A program made the position numbers and the translations under genes. A stretch of 64,000 bases of DNA from Azospirillum sp. TSH58 (lineage in GTDB: Bacteria; Pseudomonadota; Alphaproteobacteria; Azospirillales; Azospirillaceae). The DNA is taken from positions 1,477,001 through 1,541,000 of the forward strand of contig NZ_CP022367.1 of NCBI RefSeq assembly GCF_003119115.1. Direction: 5' to 3'. The notes under the pieces are model-generated. The model saw only the letters and a program-made list of their open reading frames with translations. It had not been told where the DNA came from and made no database searches. Below, one piece after another: positions 25,741 through 35,409 of this stretch (the first letter of the stretch is position 1; every line of letters starts with the position of its first letter).

Positions 25741-27432
25741 TCAGACCGCCTTCATCTGGCGGGTGAAATCGTCCACGTCGGATTGCAGGGTGCGCGCGTG
25801 GACCGACAGGCCCTTGGCGGCGCTCAGCAGGCCGCCGGCGGCCTCCCCGGTGTGGTCGGCGGACTGCGACACGCCGGAGATGGTGGAGGAGACCTCCTGC
25901 GTGCCGATGGCGGCCTCCTGCACGTTGCGGGCGATTTCCTGGGTGGCGGAGCCCTGCTGCTCCACCGCGGCGGCGACGTTGGTGCTGATGTCGCTGATCC
26001 GCTCGATGGTGCCGACGATGCCGCTGATCGCGCCGACCGCCTGCTGGGTCTCGCTCTGGATCGCGACGATCTGGGCGGAGATCTCCTCGGTGGCGCGGGC
26101 GGTCTGGTTGGCGAGGCTCTTCACCTCCTGGGCCACCACCGCGAAGCCCTTGCCCGCCTCGCCGGCGCGGGCCGCCTCGATGGTCGCGTTCAGCGCCAGC
26201 AGGTTGGTCTGGCTGGCGATCTCGGTGATCAGGTTGACCACCGCGCCGATCTTCTCCGCCGCCTGGGCGAGGCCCTGGATGGTGCTGTTGGTGCGCTGGG
26301 CCTCCCGCTCCGCCTCGCTGGCGATGCGGGCGGCCTCGCCGAGGCGCTGGCTGATCGAGCCGATGGAGGCCGACAGTTCCTCGGTCGCCGCCGCCACGGT
26401 CTGGACGTTGCCGGTGGCCTGTTCCGCCGCCGCGGCGACGGTCGAGCTGCGGCGCGAGGCGTCGGCGGCGGAGTGGGTGAGCGATTCGGCGCTGCTGCGG
26501 ATGTTGTCGGCCTCCCCGTTCAGGGTGCGGCACAGACCCTCGATCTTCTGGGTGAAGCCGTGGGTCAGGGACTCCAGCCGTTCCTGGCGCTGGCGGCGCA
26601 CGTCGATCTCGCGGCGCTCCTGCTCGGCCAGATCGTTGGCGCGGCGCAGCCCGTCGCGGAAGATCAGAACGGCTTCCGCCATGTCGCCGACCTCGTCGCC
26701 CTGGCCGGTGCCGGGCACCTCGGCTCCGGTGTTGCCGGCGGCGATGGTCTTCATCGCCGCGGTCATGCGGGCGATGGGGCGCGCGATCATGTCGCGGGCG
26801 ACCAGAACGGCCAGCAGAACGCCGAAGAGCACGCCTCCGATGCCGAAGGCGAGCATCATGGTGGTCCAATGCTGGCGTGCCGACTCCAGCTCGTTGTGCA
26901 GACGGTCGATCATGCCGTCCTGGTCGGCGCTGAGCGTCTGGATCGCGCCGTTGAGCGCCTGGCGGTTGCTGCGGTTGGCGTCGTTGTCGCCGTAGGTCCG
27001 GGCTTCCGCCGAACCCTTCTCGCGGGCGAGGCGCACCAGCTCCGTGCGGAAGCGGATGAACTCCTCGGCCTTCGCCGCCACCGGGGCCAGCGCGGCCTGC
27101 CCCTCCGCCGGGGTGAGGCGCTTCAGGGTGCCGAGCCGCTCGCCGAGGGTGCTCAGGCTGTCCAGCAGGGGCTTGCCGAACTTGTCCACCTCGGCCCGGT
27201 CGCGGGCCATGTAGACGCCGCGCGAATCCATGACGACGGCCAGGACGAGGCCGTTGAGCTGCTCGCCGAGCACCTGCCGGTCCGACGCGCGTTCGATGGC
27301 CTCCGACTTGCCGGCCAGATCCTGCATGGCGGCCAGCCCCATCAGGCCGGTCACCGCGGCCACCGCCGCCTGCAGACCCACGAGAAGATAGACCTTCGGC
27401 CCGATCCTTAGATTCCTAAGCGCTTTCAACAT
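25741..27432 (-). CDS. Methyl-accepting chemotaxis protein
   Basis: A 563-residue chemoreceptor. TM1 (about residues 15-35), a helical periplasmic sensor of about 150 residues of the four-helix-bundle kind, TM2 (about 191-213), HAMP (RDMIARPIARMTAAMKTIA), then the coiled-coil signalling domain with the conserved hairpin tip EIASQTNLLALNATIEAARA and GKGFAVVAQEVK. The ATG at 27432 begins MLKALRNLRIG, a usual start before TM1; the longer frame is unlikely. No CheR-docking pentapeptide is seen at the C-terminus. The ligand is unknown. Its location upstream of the hydrogenase operon is suggestive but not evidence of hydrogen or oxygen sensing. Confidence 0.94.
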   Translation of the reverse strand: MLKALRNLRIGPKVYLLVGLQAAVAAVTGLMGLAAMQDLAGKSEAIERASDRQVLGEQLNGLVLAVVMDSRGVYMARDRAEVDKFGKPLLDSLSTLGERLGTLKRLTPAEGQAALAPVAAKAEEFIRFRTELVRLAREKGSAEARTYGDNDANRSNRQALNGAIQTLSADQDGMIDRLHNELESARQHWTTMMLAFGIGGVLFGVLLAVLVARDMIARPIARMTAAMKTIAAGNTGAEVPGTGQGDEVGDMAEAVLIFRDGLRRANDLAEQERREIDVRRQRQERLESLTHGFTQKIEGLCRTLNGEADNIRSSAESLTHSAADASRRSSTVAAAAEQATGNVQTVAAATEELSASIGSISQRLGEAARIASEAEREAQRTNSTIQGLAQAAEKIGAVVNLITEIASQTNLLALNATIEAARAGEAGKGFAVVAQEVKSLANQTARATEEISAQIVAIQSETQQAVGAISGIVGTIERISDISTNVAAAVEQQGSATQEIARNVQEAAIGTQEVSSTISGVSQSADHTGEAAGGLLSAAKGLSVHARTLQSDVDDFTRQMKAV

Positions 27433-27668
27433 GCTTGGACGTCCCCATTGCGGCGGTCTTGTGCCACCTCTGCGACCGACGATAATGAGGTACCCATTGG
27501 TTTCCGAAGCGTTAAATCGTTCTATGACACGTTGCCACGCCACCTTTTGGTCTGAGCCAGACGAAACGCATATTGTTTTTCCAACGAACTATTTTTTTCG
27601 GGAATACTGAAAATTCCAGCGTGTTCATCTTCATAGGGGCGCAACGCGTCGGACCGGGCAGGTGGATC

Positions 27669-27923
27669 ATGAAACCCATCGCAGCCATCATCGGAAAGAG
27701 CGCTCAATTCTTCGTTGCCGCACTTCTTCTGACTCTGACGGCTTGCGGGGAGGGCGGCTCGCCCCAAGGCAGCGATTATGTGGTCGGCTATGGCGGAAGC
27801 GGGCCGGTCTACACGCTGGGCGGTCTTCCGGCCTACCGGCTGGAGCCGCGCACCTACTGGAACTACCCGGACTACCGCGGCAGCGGACCGATGATCGAAC
27901 TGGCGAGTCGCCCGAGTGACTGA
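27669..27923 (+). CDS. Small predicted lipoprotein
   Basis: An 84-residue protein with a type II signal peptide: hydrophobic FFVAALLLTLTAC where the Cys is the lipidation site. The mature part is short and Gly/Tyr/Pro-rich (VVGYGGSGPVYTLGGLPAYR). No known domain is recognised. ATG at 27669 follows GGTGG. It is divergent from the chemoreceptor and precedes adenine deaminase by 94 bases. Confidence 0.7.
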   Translation: MKPIAAIIGKSAQFFVAALLLTLTACGEGGSPQGSDYVVGYGGSGPVYTLGGLPAYRLEPRTYWNYPDYRGSGPMIELASRPSD

Positions 27924-28017
27924 CCGCGCAACCTGATGTTACGGAAAATCCGATTGAAGGGTCCCGTCCGGCCATTTACCTAAAGAAGAATTGGAATGGT
28001 CAGGACGAGGCGGAGCG

Positions 28018-29727
28018 ATGGCGGTCACCCGGGACGATCTGAAGACGCGCATCGGCCAGGCCCTGGGCGAGACGAGGGCCGATCTGGTCATCAAGAACAC
28101 CCGTTTCCTCAACGTCGTCACCGGTGAGACCGCCGCGGGCGACATCGCCCTGTGCGGCGACCGGATCGTTGGCACCTACGAGTCCTACGACGGGGTGGAG
28201 GAGATCGACGGGCGCGGGCTGACCGTCGTGCCGGGCTTCATCGACACCCACGTCCATTGCGAATCCACCTGCGTCACGCCGTTGGAGTTCGACCGCTGCG
28301 TCCTGCCGCGCGGCACCACCACGGCCATCTGCGACCCGCACGAGATCTGCAACGTGCTGGGCGAGAAGGGGCTCCGCTACTTCCTCGACTGCGCCGAGGG
28401 GACGGCGCTGGACCTGCGGGTGCAGCTCTCCTCCTGCGTTCCGGCGACGGAACTGGAGACCTCCGGCGCGCGGCTGGAGGCGGCGGACCTGCTGCGCCAC
28501 AAGGACCACCCGAAGGTGCTGGGGCTGGCGGAATTCATGAACTTCCCCGGCGTCTTCCACAAGGTGGACGGGGTTCTCGACAAGCTGGCCGCCTTCGACG
28601 GGCGCCACATCGACGGCCACGCCCCGCTGCTCAGCGGGCGGGAGCTGAACGCCTATCTGTCCTGCGGCATCCGCAACTGCCACGAGACGACCAGCGCCCC
28701 GGAGGCGATGGAGAAGCTGCGCAAGGGCATGCAGGTGCTGATCCGCGACGGGTCGGTGTCGAAGGACGTGCACGCGCTCGCCCCGGTGATCCAGCCGGAA
28801 ACCTCGCCCTTCCTGGGCTTCTGCACCGACGACCGCAACCCCCTCGACATCGCCGAGGAGGGGCACATGGACCATCTGATCCGCAGCGCGATCCGGCTCG
28901 GCGCCCCGCTGGCCCATGTCTACCGCGCGGCCACATGGTCGGCGGCGCGCGGCTTCGGCCTGTTCGACCGCGGGCTGATCGCCCCGGGGCAGCGCGCCGA
29001 CCTCGTCCTGCTGGACGATCTGGAGGACTGCGCGGTCAACCGGGTCATCCGCAACGGGCGCGTGGTGACGCCGGAGACCTTCGCCGGGCGACCGGCGGTC
29101 AGCCCGGTGGGCCTGCGCTCCGTCAAGTTGCAGCCGGTGACGGCGGAGGATTTCGCGGTGCCCGCCCGCGGCTCCGTCCAGTCGGTGATCGGGGTTCTGC
29201 CCGGCAAGATCATCACCGCCCATCTGCGGCTGGAGGTGCCGGCCAGGAACGGCAGGCTGGTGGCGGATCCCGACCGCGACATCCTGAAGATCTGCGTCTT
29301 CGCCCGCCACGGCACCAACCAGAATGTCGGGCGCGGCTTCGCCAGCGGCTTCCACATCCGCGAGGGCGCGCTGGCTTCCTCGGTCGGGCACGACAGCCAC
29401 AACATCTGCGTGGTCGGCGCGTCGGACGAGGACATGGCCATCGCCGTCAACCGCTTGATCGAGTTGCAGGGCGGCTTCGTCGCGGTTCGCAATGGCAAGG
29501 TGGTCGGTGAACTGGCCCTGCCGCTGGCCGGGTTGATGAGCCTGGAGCCCTTCGAGACGGTGGAGCGTCATCTGCGCAGCCTGCGCGCGTCGGTGAAGGA
29601 GATGGGCTGCCCGCTGGCCGAGCCCTTCCTGCAACTGGCCTTCCTGCCGCTGCCGGTGATTCCCCACCTGAAGATCACCGACCGCGGGCTGGTGGATGTC
29701 GACACATTCGCACTGGTGGAAGCGTGA
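28018..29727 (+). CDS. ade: Adenine deaminase
   Basis: A 569-residue amidohydrolase-superfamily enzyme converting adenine to hypoxanthine in purine salvage. The metal motif DTHVHCEST, later His residues (DGHAPLLSGRELNAYL, HETTS), and the DxxxPxDIAEEGHMDHLIR segment match Ade rather than adenosine deaminase. The C-terminal ade-specific domain shows FARHGTNQNVGRGFASGF and SSVGHDSHNICVVG. Full length. ATG at 28018 follows a GGAGCG ribosome site. Confidence 0.96.
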   Translation: MAVTRDDLKTRIGQALGETRADLVIKNTRFLNVVTGETAAGDIALCGDRIVGTYESYDGVEEIDGRGLTVVPGFIDTHVHCESTCVTPLEFDRCVLPRGTTTAICDPHEICNVLGEKGLRYFLDCAEGTALDLRVQLSSCVPATELETSGARLEAADLLRHKDHPKVLGLAEFMNFPGVFHKVDGVLDKLAAFDGRHIDGHAPLLSGRELNAYLSCGIRNCHETTSAPEAMEKLRKGMQVLIRDGSVSKDVHALAPVIQPETSPFLGFCTDDRNPLDIAEEGHMDHLIRSAIRLGAPLAHVYRAATWSAARGFGLFDRGLIAPGQRADLVLLDDLEDCAVNRVIRNGRVVTPETFAGRPAVSPVGLRSVKLQPVTAEDFAVPARGSVQSVIGVLPGKIITAHLRLEVPARNGRLVADPDRDILKICVFARHGTNQNVGRGFASGFHIREGALASSVGHDSHNICVVGASDEDMAIAVNRLIELQGGFVAVRNGKVVGELALPLAGLMSLEPFETVERHLRSLRASVKEMGCPLAEPFLQLAFLPLPVIPHLKITDRGLVDVDTFALVEA

Positions 29728-29882
29728 CCCCGGCAATTCCTGCCGGACGGGGTGCGGATCTTGCCGGCCCCTTCGGTGGGAGCCCCGGCTCAACCCTTTG
29801 AAAATCATGGAAAGCCTTTTGGCCCGCCGCCTGCAAGGGGCTGTCCGACAAACGCGAAGAATGCCGGTCGGAGGGGCGTGCC

Positions 29883-30599
29883 ATGGTTGGAATGAGCGAT
29901 ATCAGCAGCTTGGCGCAGAGCCTTCAGACGTCCATCGACGCGGCGATGAAGCGCGTCCAGGAGCAGGCCAAGCAGGCGACCGACGCCAAGCCCAGCGGCA
30001 ACATCCAGGAGTATGAGCAGACCGTCCGCAAGTCTGCCCTGAACGCCGCGCCCTTCGCCACCAACGTCGGCACGCTGGTGAAGGACACCAGCCGCCTCAA
30101 CGTGCTCAGCACGCTGGCCGCCAACGACCCGGCGGATTTCTACAAATTCAATTTGGCGACGCCCGGCGAGGTCGCCCTCGGCCGCGTCGGCGACACCGGC
30201 GTGCGCGTCCAGCTGATGGACAAGCAGGGCAAGATCATCGCCGACAGCAACAGCGAGGCCGGCGCCACCTATGACACTTACAAGAAGTTCGAGGCGGGCA
30301 CCCTGTCGCTCGACCGCGGCGACTACACGCTGCGTGTCTCCCGCGACAAGGGCGTGGAGGCCAAGGAGGAGAAGAACTACGGCCTCCAACTGCGCATGGG
30401 CGACTACAGCAAGGACTACGACACCATCGCCAAGCAGCCGGCCAAGGGCGACAACCCGCTCCAGCAGACGCCGCAGCTTCAGCGCCTGACCTCCCTGCTG
30501 ACCGGTGGCACGACGACCAGTTCCGGGGCGCTGGGCATCCTCACCGGGGGAAGCAGCGGCTACAGCGGGCGCGGGTCTCTGCTGAACGGGCTTTTCTGA
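29883..30599 (+). CDS. Conserved hypothetical protein with PPC-like beta domain
   Basis: A 238-residue protein without signal peptide. A helical N-terminus (residues 1-60, SLAQSLQTSIDAAMKRVQEQ) is followed by a segment (about 75-165) that resembles the bacterial pre-peptidase C-terminal (PPC) beta fold: DPADFYKFNLATPGEVAL, VQLMDKQGKIIADSN, and LDRGDYTLRVSRDKG. The tail is Gly/Ser/Thr-rich and ends in SLLNGLF. PPC domains usually occur in secreted proteins; with no visible signal, export by a non-Sec route or a type I C-terminal signal is possible but unproven. GAGGGG precedes ATG 29883; ATG 29892 is an alternative. Confidence 0.75.
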   Translation: MVGMSDISSLAQSLQTSIDAAMKRVQEQAKQATDAKPSGNIQEYEQTVRKSALNAAPFATNVGTLVKDTSRLNVLSTLAANDPADFYKFNLATPGEVALGRVGDTGVRVQLMDKQGKIIADSNSEAGATYDTYKKFEAGTLSLDRGDYTLRVSRDKGVEAKEEKNYGLQLRMGDYSKDYDTIAKQPAKGDNPLQQTPQLQRLTSLLTGGTTTSSGALGILTGGSSGYSGRGSLLNGLF

Positions 30600-30659
30600 G
30601 GCGCGGCGGGGCGGCGGCGGCTACACTGCCGGTCCGCCGCTGCCGGAGACCACGCCGCC

Positions 30660-31475
30660 ATGACCCCTGAAGAGCTGTTCCGCGCCCTCGCCGACTACGT
30701 CGCGGAGCATCAGGGAAAGGCCGGCCAGCAGGATTTCTTCCGCGCGATCCACCGGCAGGCCCTGAAGGGGATGGGTCTGGTCAACGACGCCGACATCCAG
30801 ACCTCGGGCGAGGCCGGCGTCCTCCGCTACATCCAGGGCGAACTGAAGCGGCGCGGCGTCGCCGACGCCGAAGCTGTGATTTTCGACGTCGGCGCCAACG
30901 TCGGGGTTTACACGGCGGCGGCGCTCGAACGCTTTCCCGCCGCAACCGTCTGGTCCTTCGAACCGTCGCCGACGGCGTTCCGCGCGCTGCAGGAGACGGC
31001 CGCGCGTTATCCCGGCCGTTGCCGCCCCGTCAACCTCGGCCTGTCCGACCGGGCCGGCGCAGCCACTCTGCACAGCGACCGGCCCGGTTCGACCCTGGCC
31101 TCCCTCCACGATCGCGCGATCCGGGAATTTCAAGAGGGCGGGAGCGGGGAGACCGTTCGTCTGGCGACTCTGGATGGGTTCTGCGCGGAGGCCGGCATCG
31201 ACCGCGTCCATTTCCTCAAGATCGATGTGGAGGGCCACGAGATCGCCGTCCTGGACGGGGCGCGCGGCCTTCTGGAGCGGCGCGCCGTTGACTTCATCCA
31301 GTTCGAGTTCGGCGGCTGCAACCTCGATTCCCGGACCTTCCTGCGCGACTTCTGGAGCCGGCTGGACGGCTTCGCCGTCTGCAAGATCGTCAAGGACGGG
31401 CTGTACCGGCTGTCCGCCTATTCCGAGTTCGACGAAATCTTCGCGTACCAGAATTTCCTGGCCATCCGCCAGTAG
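30660..31475 (+). CDS. FkbM-family methyltransferase
   Basis: A 271-residue AdoMet-dependent O-methyltransferase. Motif I is FDVGANVGVYTAAAL, followed by WSFEPSPTAFRAL and the FkbM signature FLKIDVEGHEIAVLDGA. FkbM proteins methylate hydroxyls of sugars or polyketides; the acceptor here is unknown. It converges on a DMT exporter with only 19 bases between stops. Confidence 0.9.
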   Translation: MTPEELFRALADYVAEHQGKAGQQDFFRAIHRQALKGMGLVNDADIQTSGEAGVLRYIQGELKRRGVADAEAVIFDVGANVGVYTAAALERFPAATVWSFEPSPTAFRALQETAARYPGRCRPVNLGLSDRAGAATLHSDRPGSTLASLHDRAIREFQEGGSGETVRLATLDGFCAEAGIDRVHFLKIDVEGHEIAVLDGARGLLERRAVDFIQFEFGGCNLDSRTFLRDFWSRLDGFAVCKIVKDGLYRLSAYSEFDEIFAYQNFLAIRQ

Positions 31476-31494
31476 GGCATCGGGCCGCCGGGCC

Positions 31495-32343
31495 TCAGGC
31501 CGCGAGGCGCAGCGACGCGGCACCCAGCACGATGACCGCGCCGGAGGCCAGACGCACCGGACTGACCCGCTCCTTGAGCACCAGGGCGGCCAACGCCATG
31601 GCGAACAGGATCGAGGTTTCGCGCAGCGCCGCCACCACGGCGACCGGCGCGATGGTCATCGCCCAGAGGGCGAGCCCGTACGAGACGATGCTGGCCGCCC
31701 CGCCGCACAGAGCCACCATCCAGCGCCGGCGGGCATGGCTCAGAAAGCCCTTGGCGTCGCGCAGCAGCGCACCCCCGACCATGGGCACGCTCAACAGCAG
31801 GAAGCACCACAGCGTGTAGCCGGCCGGCGCGCCGGACAGCCGCACACCGATGCCGTCCACCACCGTGTAGGCGGCGATCACCAGGGCGTTGGCGAGCGCG
31901 CAGGCGGTTCCCCGCCACGATCCCGACGAGCCCGATCCCCGCCCCAACAGGGTCAGCCCGAGGATGCCGCCGCAGACCAGCACCGTCCCCGCCCAGGCGC
32001 CGGCGGACAGACCTTCGCCCAGCAGCACGCCGCTGCACAGCGCCACGAGCAGCGGCGGCGTGCCGCGCATCAGGGGATAGGCGTGGCTCATCGCCCCCTC
32101 GCGATAGGCGGCGGCGAGGAGACGGAAATAGGCGACGTGCAGCACCGCTGTCACGCCGAGGTAGGGCGCGCTGGCGAGCGACGGCGCCGGAAGGACGGGA
32201 AGCAACAGCAGGGCGATGAAGGCGGACCCGGCGACCACGAGCACCGCGTCGGAATGGCTGCCGCCGCCGGCCTTCAGCGCGGTGTTCCAACCGGCATGGA
32301 GAAGGGCGCCGGCCAGGACGGCGAGAAGGGCTTCGGTGGGCAA
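31495..32343 (-). CDS. EamA/DMT-family transporter
   Basis: A 282-residue inner-membrane protein with about ten hydrophobic helices arranged as two EamA repeats (start near LLAVLAGALLHAGWNTALK; second repeat near GTACALANALVIAAYTVVDG). The proteins export metabolites or import precursors; substrate unknown. The frame has no ATG at the N-terminus; TTG at 32343 is the best start but has no clear ribosome site, so the exact start is uncertain. It is divergent from another DMT gene with a 135-base gap. Confidence 0.85.
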   Translation of the reverse strand: MPTEALLAVLAGALLHAGWNTALKAGGGSHSDAVLVVAGSAFIALLLLPVLPAPSLASAPYLGVTAVLHVAYFRLLAAAYREGAMSHAYPLMRGTPPLLVALCSGVLLGEGLSAGAWAGTVLVCGGILGLTLLGRGSGSSGSWRGTACALANALVIAAYTVVDGIGVRLSGAPAGYTLWCFLLLSVPMVGGALLRDAKGFLSHARRRWMVALCGGAASIVSYGLALWAMTIAPVAVVAALRETSILFAMALAALVLKERVSPVRLASGAVIVLGAASLRLAA

Positions 32344-32478
32344 GGCGGGAACCGTTCGGAGGGATGGACGATGCGGGAGGAGGGACGCATGCGGCCCGCC
32401 GGACGGCAGGATACACGGACAGGTCCGCTGTCGGACAGTCGGATTGCCCGAGGGCCTTCTTTGCGCTAAGCGTTCGCC

Positions 32479-33411
32479 ATGTCGACCGAAAGCCTCCCGA
32501 ACCTCACGACCGCTGCGGCGTCCGCACCGGCCGCCGTCCGTCGCGCCACCGCCATCGGTGGGCTGGCCATCCTGATGTGGTCCACGCTGGCGCTGCTGAC
32601 GGCGCTGTCGGGGACCATTCCGCCGTTCCAGCTCGTGGCGATGTCCTTCGGCGTCGCCTTCATCGTCGGGACGGCGGCGGGGGCCGCGCGGGGCAAGGAC
32701 GTGATCGGCGTGCTGCGCCAGCCCTGGCGGGTCTGGCTGCTCGGCGTCGCCGGGCTGTTCGGCTACCACTTCTTCTATTTCCTGGCCTTCCGCCTCGCCC
32801 CCGGTGCTGCGGTCGAGGTCAATCTGCTGAACTATCTCTGGCCGCTGCTGATCGTCCTGTTCTCCGCCCTGCTGCCGGGGGAGCGGCTGAAGCGCGGCCA
32901 TGTGCTGGGCGCGCTGTGCGGGCTGGCCGGGACGGTGCTGATCGTGACCGGCGGCGCGCGCGGCCTGTCGCTCGACGCCGGGGACACGCCGGGCTACCTG
33001 TCGGCCATGGCCGCGGCGGTGCTCTGGGCGTCCTATTCGGTGCTGTCGCGCCGCTTCGGCGACGTCCCGACCGAGGCGGTCGGCGGCTTCTGCCTTGCCA
33101 CGGCGGTGCTGGCCGGGCTGTCGCACCTGCTGTTCGAGACGACGGTGGCGCCGTCCGGCGGCGAGTGGCTGGCGGTGCTCGCCATGGGGATCGGGCCGGT
33201 CGGCGCGGCCTTCTTCGTGTGGGATCACGGGGTGAAGCGCGGCGACATCCGGGCGCTGGGCGTGCTGTCCTACGCCACGCCGCTGACCTCCACGCTGCTG
33301 CTGATCCTGTTCGGGCAGGCGGTGGGGGGCTGGACCGTCTGGGCGGCCTGCGCCCTGATCATGGGCGGCGCCGTGCTGGCCAGCCGCGATGTCCTGCGCG
33401 GCGACCGTTAA
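32479..33411 (+). CDS. EamA/DMT-family transporter
   Basis: A 310-residue protein with about ten membrane helices, two EamA repeats (ATAIGGLAILMWSTLALLTAL; PGYLSAMAAAVLWASYSVLS), and GDIRALGVLSYATPLTSTLLLI near the end, similar to the YddG aromatic amino acid exporter subgroup. Substrate is inferred only from this resemblance. The TAA stop lies at the first base of a hairpin-rich repeat element. Confidence 0.9.
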   Translation: MSTESLPNLTTAAASAPAAVRRATAIGGLAILMWSTLALLTALSGTIPPFQLVAMSFGVAFIVGTAAGAARGKDVIGVLRQPWRVWLLGVAGLFGYHFFYFLAFRLAPGAAVEVNLLNYLWPLLIVLFSALLPGERLKRGHVLGALCGLAGTVLIVTGGARGLSLDAGDTPGYLSAMAAAVLWASYSVLSRRFGDVPTEAVGGFCLATAVLAGLSHLLFETTVAPSGGEWLAVLAMGIGPVGAAFFVWDHGVKRGDIRALGVLSYATPLTSTLLLILFGQAVGGWTVWAACALIMGGAVLASRDVLRGDR

Positions 33412-33524
33412 AGCGGATTTCAATCCGCTTTGGACCGCGACTGCGGTCCCGGCCGCAAGCGCGGACGAAGCCCGGCCGGCGAGTAAGGCCATATGATTCT
33501 AAAGCGAATGAAAATTCGCTTTAG
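33410..33524. repeat. Hairpin-rich repeat element (REP/RIME-like)
   Basis: Three inverted repeats in 115 bases: AAAGCGGATT-TC-AATCCGCTTT (33410-33431), GGACCGC-GACT-GCGGTCC (33432-33449), and CTAAAGCGAAT-GAAA-ATTCGCTTTAG (33499-33524). The two outer palindromes share the AAAGCG(G/A)AT core. It fills the gap after a DMT gene and may also end transcription. The likeness to dispersed palindromic elements of other alphaproteobacteria is an inference. Confidence 0.75.
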
Positions 33525-33624
33525 GGTGGTCCCCGGCCCGCCGGTGACAGCGAATTCATAGGCTTTTCATGCGGCGCGGTGCTATTCGGCAGGAACGGTT
33601 CCCTCCTTGCCGGACCACCCCGCC

Positions 33625-35409
33625 ATGCCGACCGAGGCCCATCCGAATCGCGCCGCCGCGCCGTCCCGCAGGACGCCGGACGTCCGGACACTGTCCCGCT
33701 TCCTGCGAGACGTCTGGACGCTGACCCGTCCCTATTGGGCGTCGGAGGAGCGCTGGGCGGCGCGGGGATTGCTGGCCGCCATCGTCGTGCTGAATCTGGC
33801 CGTGGTCTTCATCACGGTCGAGCTGACCGAGGTCAACGGCGCCATCTTCAACGCGCTTCAGGAGAAGGACCAGGGCGCCTTCGTCGATCAGCTCCTGCTG
33901 TTCGGCGGGCTGGCGCTGGTCTACATCGCGGTCGCCGTGTACCGGCTCTACCTGAACCAGATGCTTCAGATCCGCTGGCGGCGCTGGCTGACCGATCGCT
34001 GCCTGGGCGACTGGATGGAGGGGCAGACCTATTACCGCCTCCAACTCGCCGGCACTCCGGCCGACAACCCGGACCAGCGCATCGCCGAGGATCTGCGCGG
34101 CTTCGTCCAGCTGACGCTGAGCCTGTCGCTGGGCTTCCTGACGAACCTCGTCACGCTGGTGTCCTTCCTGGCGATGCTGTGGAGCCTGTCGGGGACGTTG
34201 AGCGTGCCGCTGTTCGGGGTGGAGCTGGCGATCCCCGGCTACATGGTGTGGGTGGCGCTGGCCTACGCGGTGGTGGGGACGTGGCTGACCCACCGGATCG
34301 GGCGCCCGCTCGCCCGGCTGAGCTTCGACCAGCAGAAATACGAGGCCGACTTCCGCTTCGCGCTCGTCCGCCTGCGCGAGAACGCCGAGAGCATCGCCCT
34401 GCAAGGCGGCGACGTGCAGGAGCAGCGTGGTTTCGCCCGGCGCTTCGCTCGCGTGGTGGACAACTGGTGGGCCATCATGCGCACGCAGAAGCGGCTGGTG
34501 TGGTTCACCTCCGCCTACGAGCAGGTGGCAATCATCTTTCCTCTGCTGGTCGCCGCGCCGCGCTATTTCTCGGGGGCGCTTCCGCTGGGCGCGCTGATGC
34601 AGACCGCGCAGGCCTTCGGGCAGGTGCAGGGCGCCCTGTCCTGGTTCATCGACGCCTATGTGAGCCTGACCGACTGGCACGCCACGACCAGCCGTCTGAT
34701 CGGCTTCCGCCAGGCGGTGGAGGAGGTCCGGACGGCGGCGCGCACCGCCCCGCGCATCGACCGCGCAACCGGGCCGGACGGCGCGCTGCGGGTGGAGGGG
34801 GTGGAACTGGCTCTGCCGAAGGGCGGGACGCCGCTGCTGCGCGCCGACCTGACGGTTCGGCCGGGGGAACGGGTGCTGGTCACCGGACCGTCCGGTTCGG
34901 GCAAGAGCACGCTGCTGCGCGCGCTGGCCGGCGTCTGGCCGTTCGGGCGCGGCCGCATCGGCCTGCCCGCCGGGGCGGACGCCATGCATCTGCCGCAGAA
35001 GCCCTACATGCCCATCGGCAGCCTGCGCGCCGCCGTCGCCTACCCCTCGCCGCCGGAGGCGTTCGAGGCCGAAGCGGTGCGCGCCGCCCTGGACGCCGTG
35101 GGGATGAGCGCCTTCGCCGAGCGGCTGGACGAGGAGGACCATTGGGCGCAGCGCCTGTCCGGCGGCGAGCAGCAGCGCGTCGCCTTCGCCCGCGCCCTGC
35201 TGCACCGGCCCGGCTGGCTGTTCCTGGACGAGGCGACGTCCGCCTGCGATCCGGCGACCGAGGCGCGGCTCTACGGCCTGCTGGCCGACCGCCTGCCGGG
35301 CACGACCGTGGTCAGCGTCGGCCACCGCGCGAGCTTGTCGGCGCATCACGACCGGACGGTCGCGGTGGGCGTGGATGGTGACGGGGTCGGACAATTGGCC
35401 GGCTGCTGA
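33625..35409 (+). CDS. SbmA/YddA-like ABC transporter, fused permease and ATPase
   Basis: A 594-residue protein. The N-terminal two thirds form an SbmA/BacA-like membrane domain with about six helices (LTRPYWASEERWAARGLLA, TYYRLQLAGTPADNPDQRIAEDLR, LVWFTSAYEQVAIIFPLL). The C-terminal ABC ATPase has Walker A GPSGSGKST (near 420), signature LSGGEQQR (near 511) and Walker B WLFLDEATSACDP. Relatives handle peptides, vitamins or fatty-acyl molecules; substrate unknown. ATG 33625 is chosen; a TTG six codons upstream is also in frame. Confidence 0.93.
   Translation: MPTEAHPNRAAAPSRRTPDVRTLSRFLRDVWTLTRPYWASEERWAARGLLAAIVVLNLAVVFITVELTEVNGAIFNALQEKDQGAFVDQLLLFGGLALVYIAVAVYRLYLNQMLQIRWRRWLTDRCLGDWMEGQTYYRLQLAGTPADNPDQRIAEDLRGFVQLTLSLSLGFLTNLVTLVSFLAMLWSLSGTLSVPLFGVELAIPGYMVWVALAYAVVGTWLTHRIGRPLARLSFDQQKYEADFRFALVRLRENAESIALQGGDVQEQRGFARRFARVVDNWWAIMRTQKRLVWFTSAYEQVAIIFPLLVAAPRYFSGALPLGALMQTAQAFGQVQGALSWFIDAYVSLTDWHATTSRLIGFRQAVEEVRTAARTAPRIDRATGPDGALRVEGVELALPKGGTPLLRADLTVRPGERVLVTGPSGSGKSTLLRALAGVWPFGRGRIGLPAGADAMHLPQKPYMPIGSLRAAVAYPSPPEAFEAEAVRAALDAVGMSAFAERLDEEDHWAQRLSGGEQQRVAFARALLHRPGWLFLDEATSACDPATEARLYGLLADRLPGTTVVSVGHRASLSAHHDRTVAVGVDGDGVGQLAGC

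Noticed and set aside
27461..27480. Sigma-54 promoter upstream of the chemoreceptor
   Set aside because: A TGGCAC is present on the minus strand but the -12 TTGC element at the required spacing is absent.
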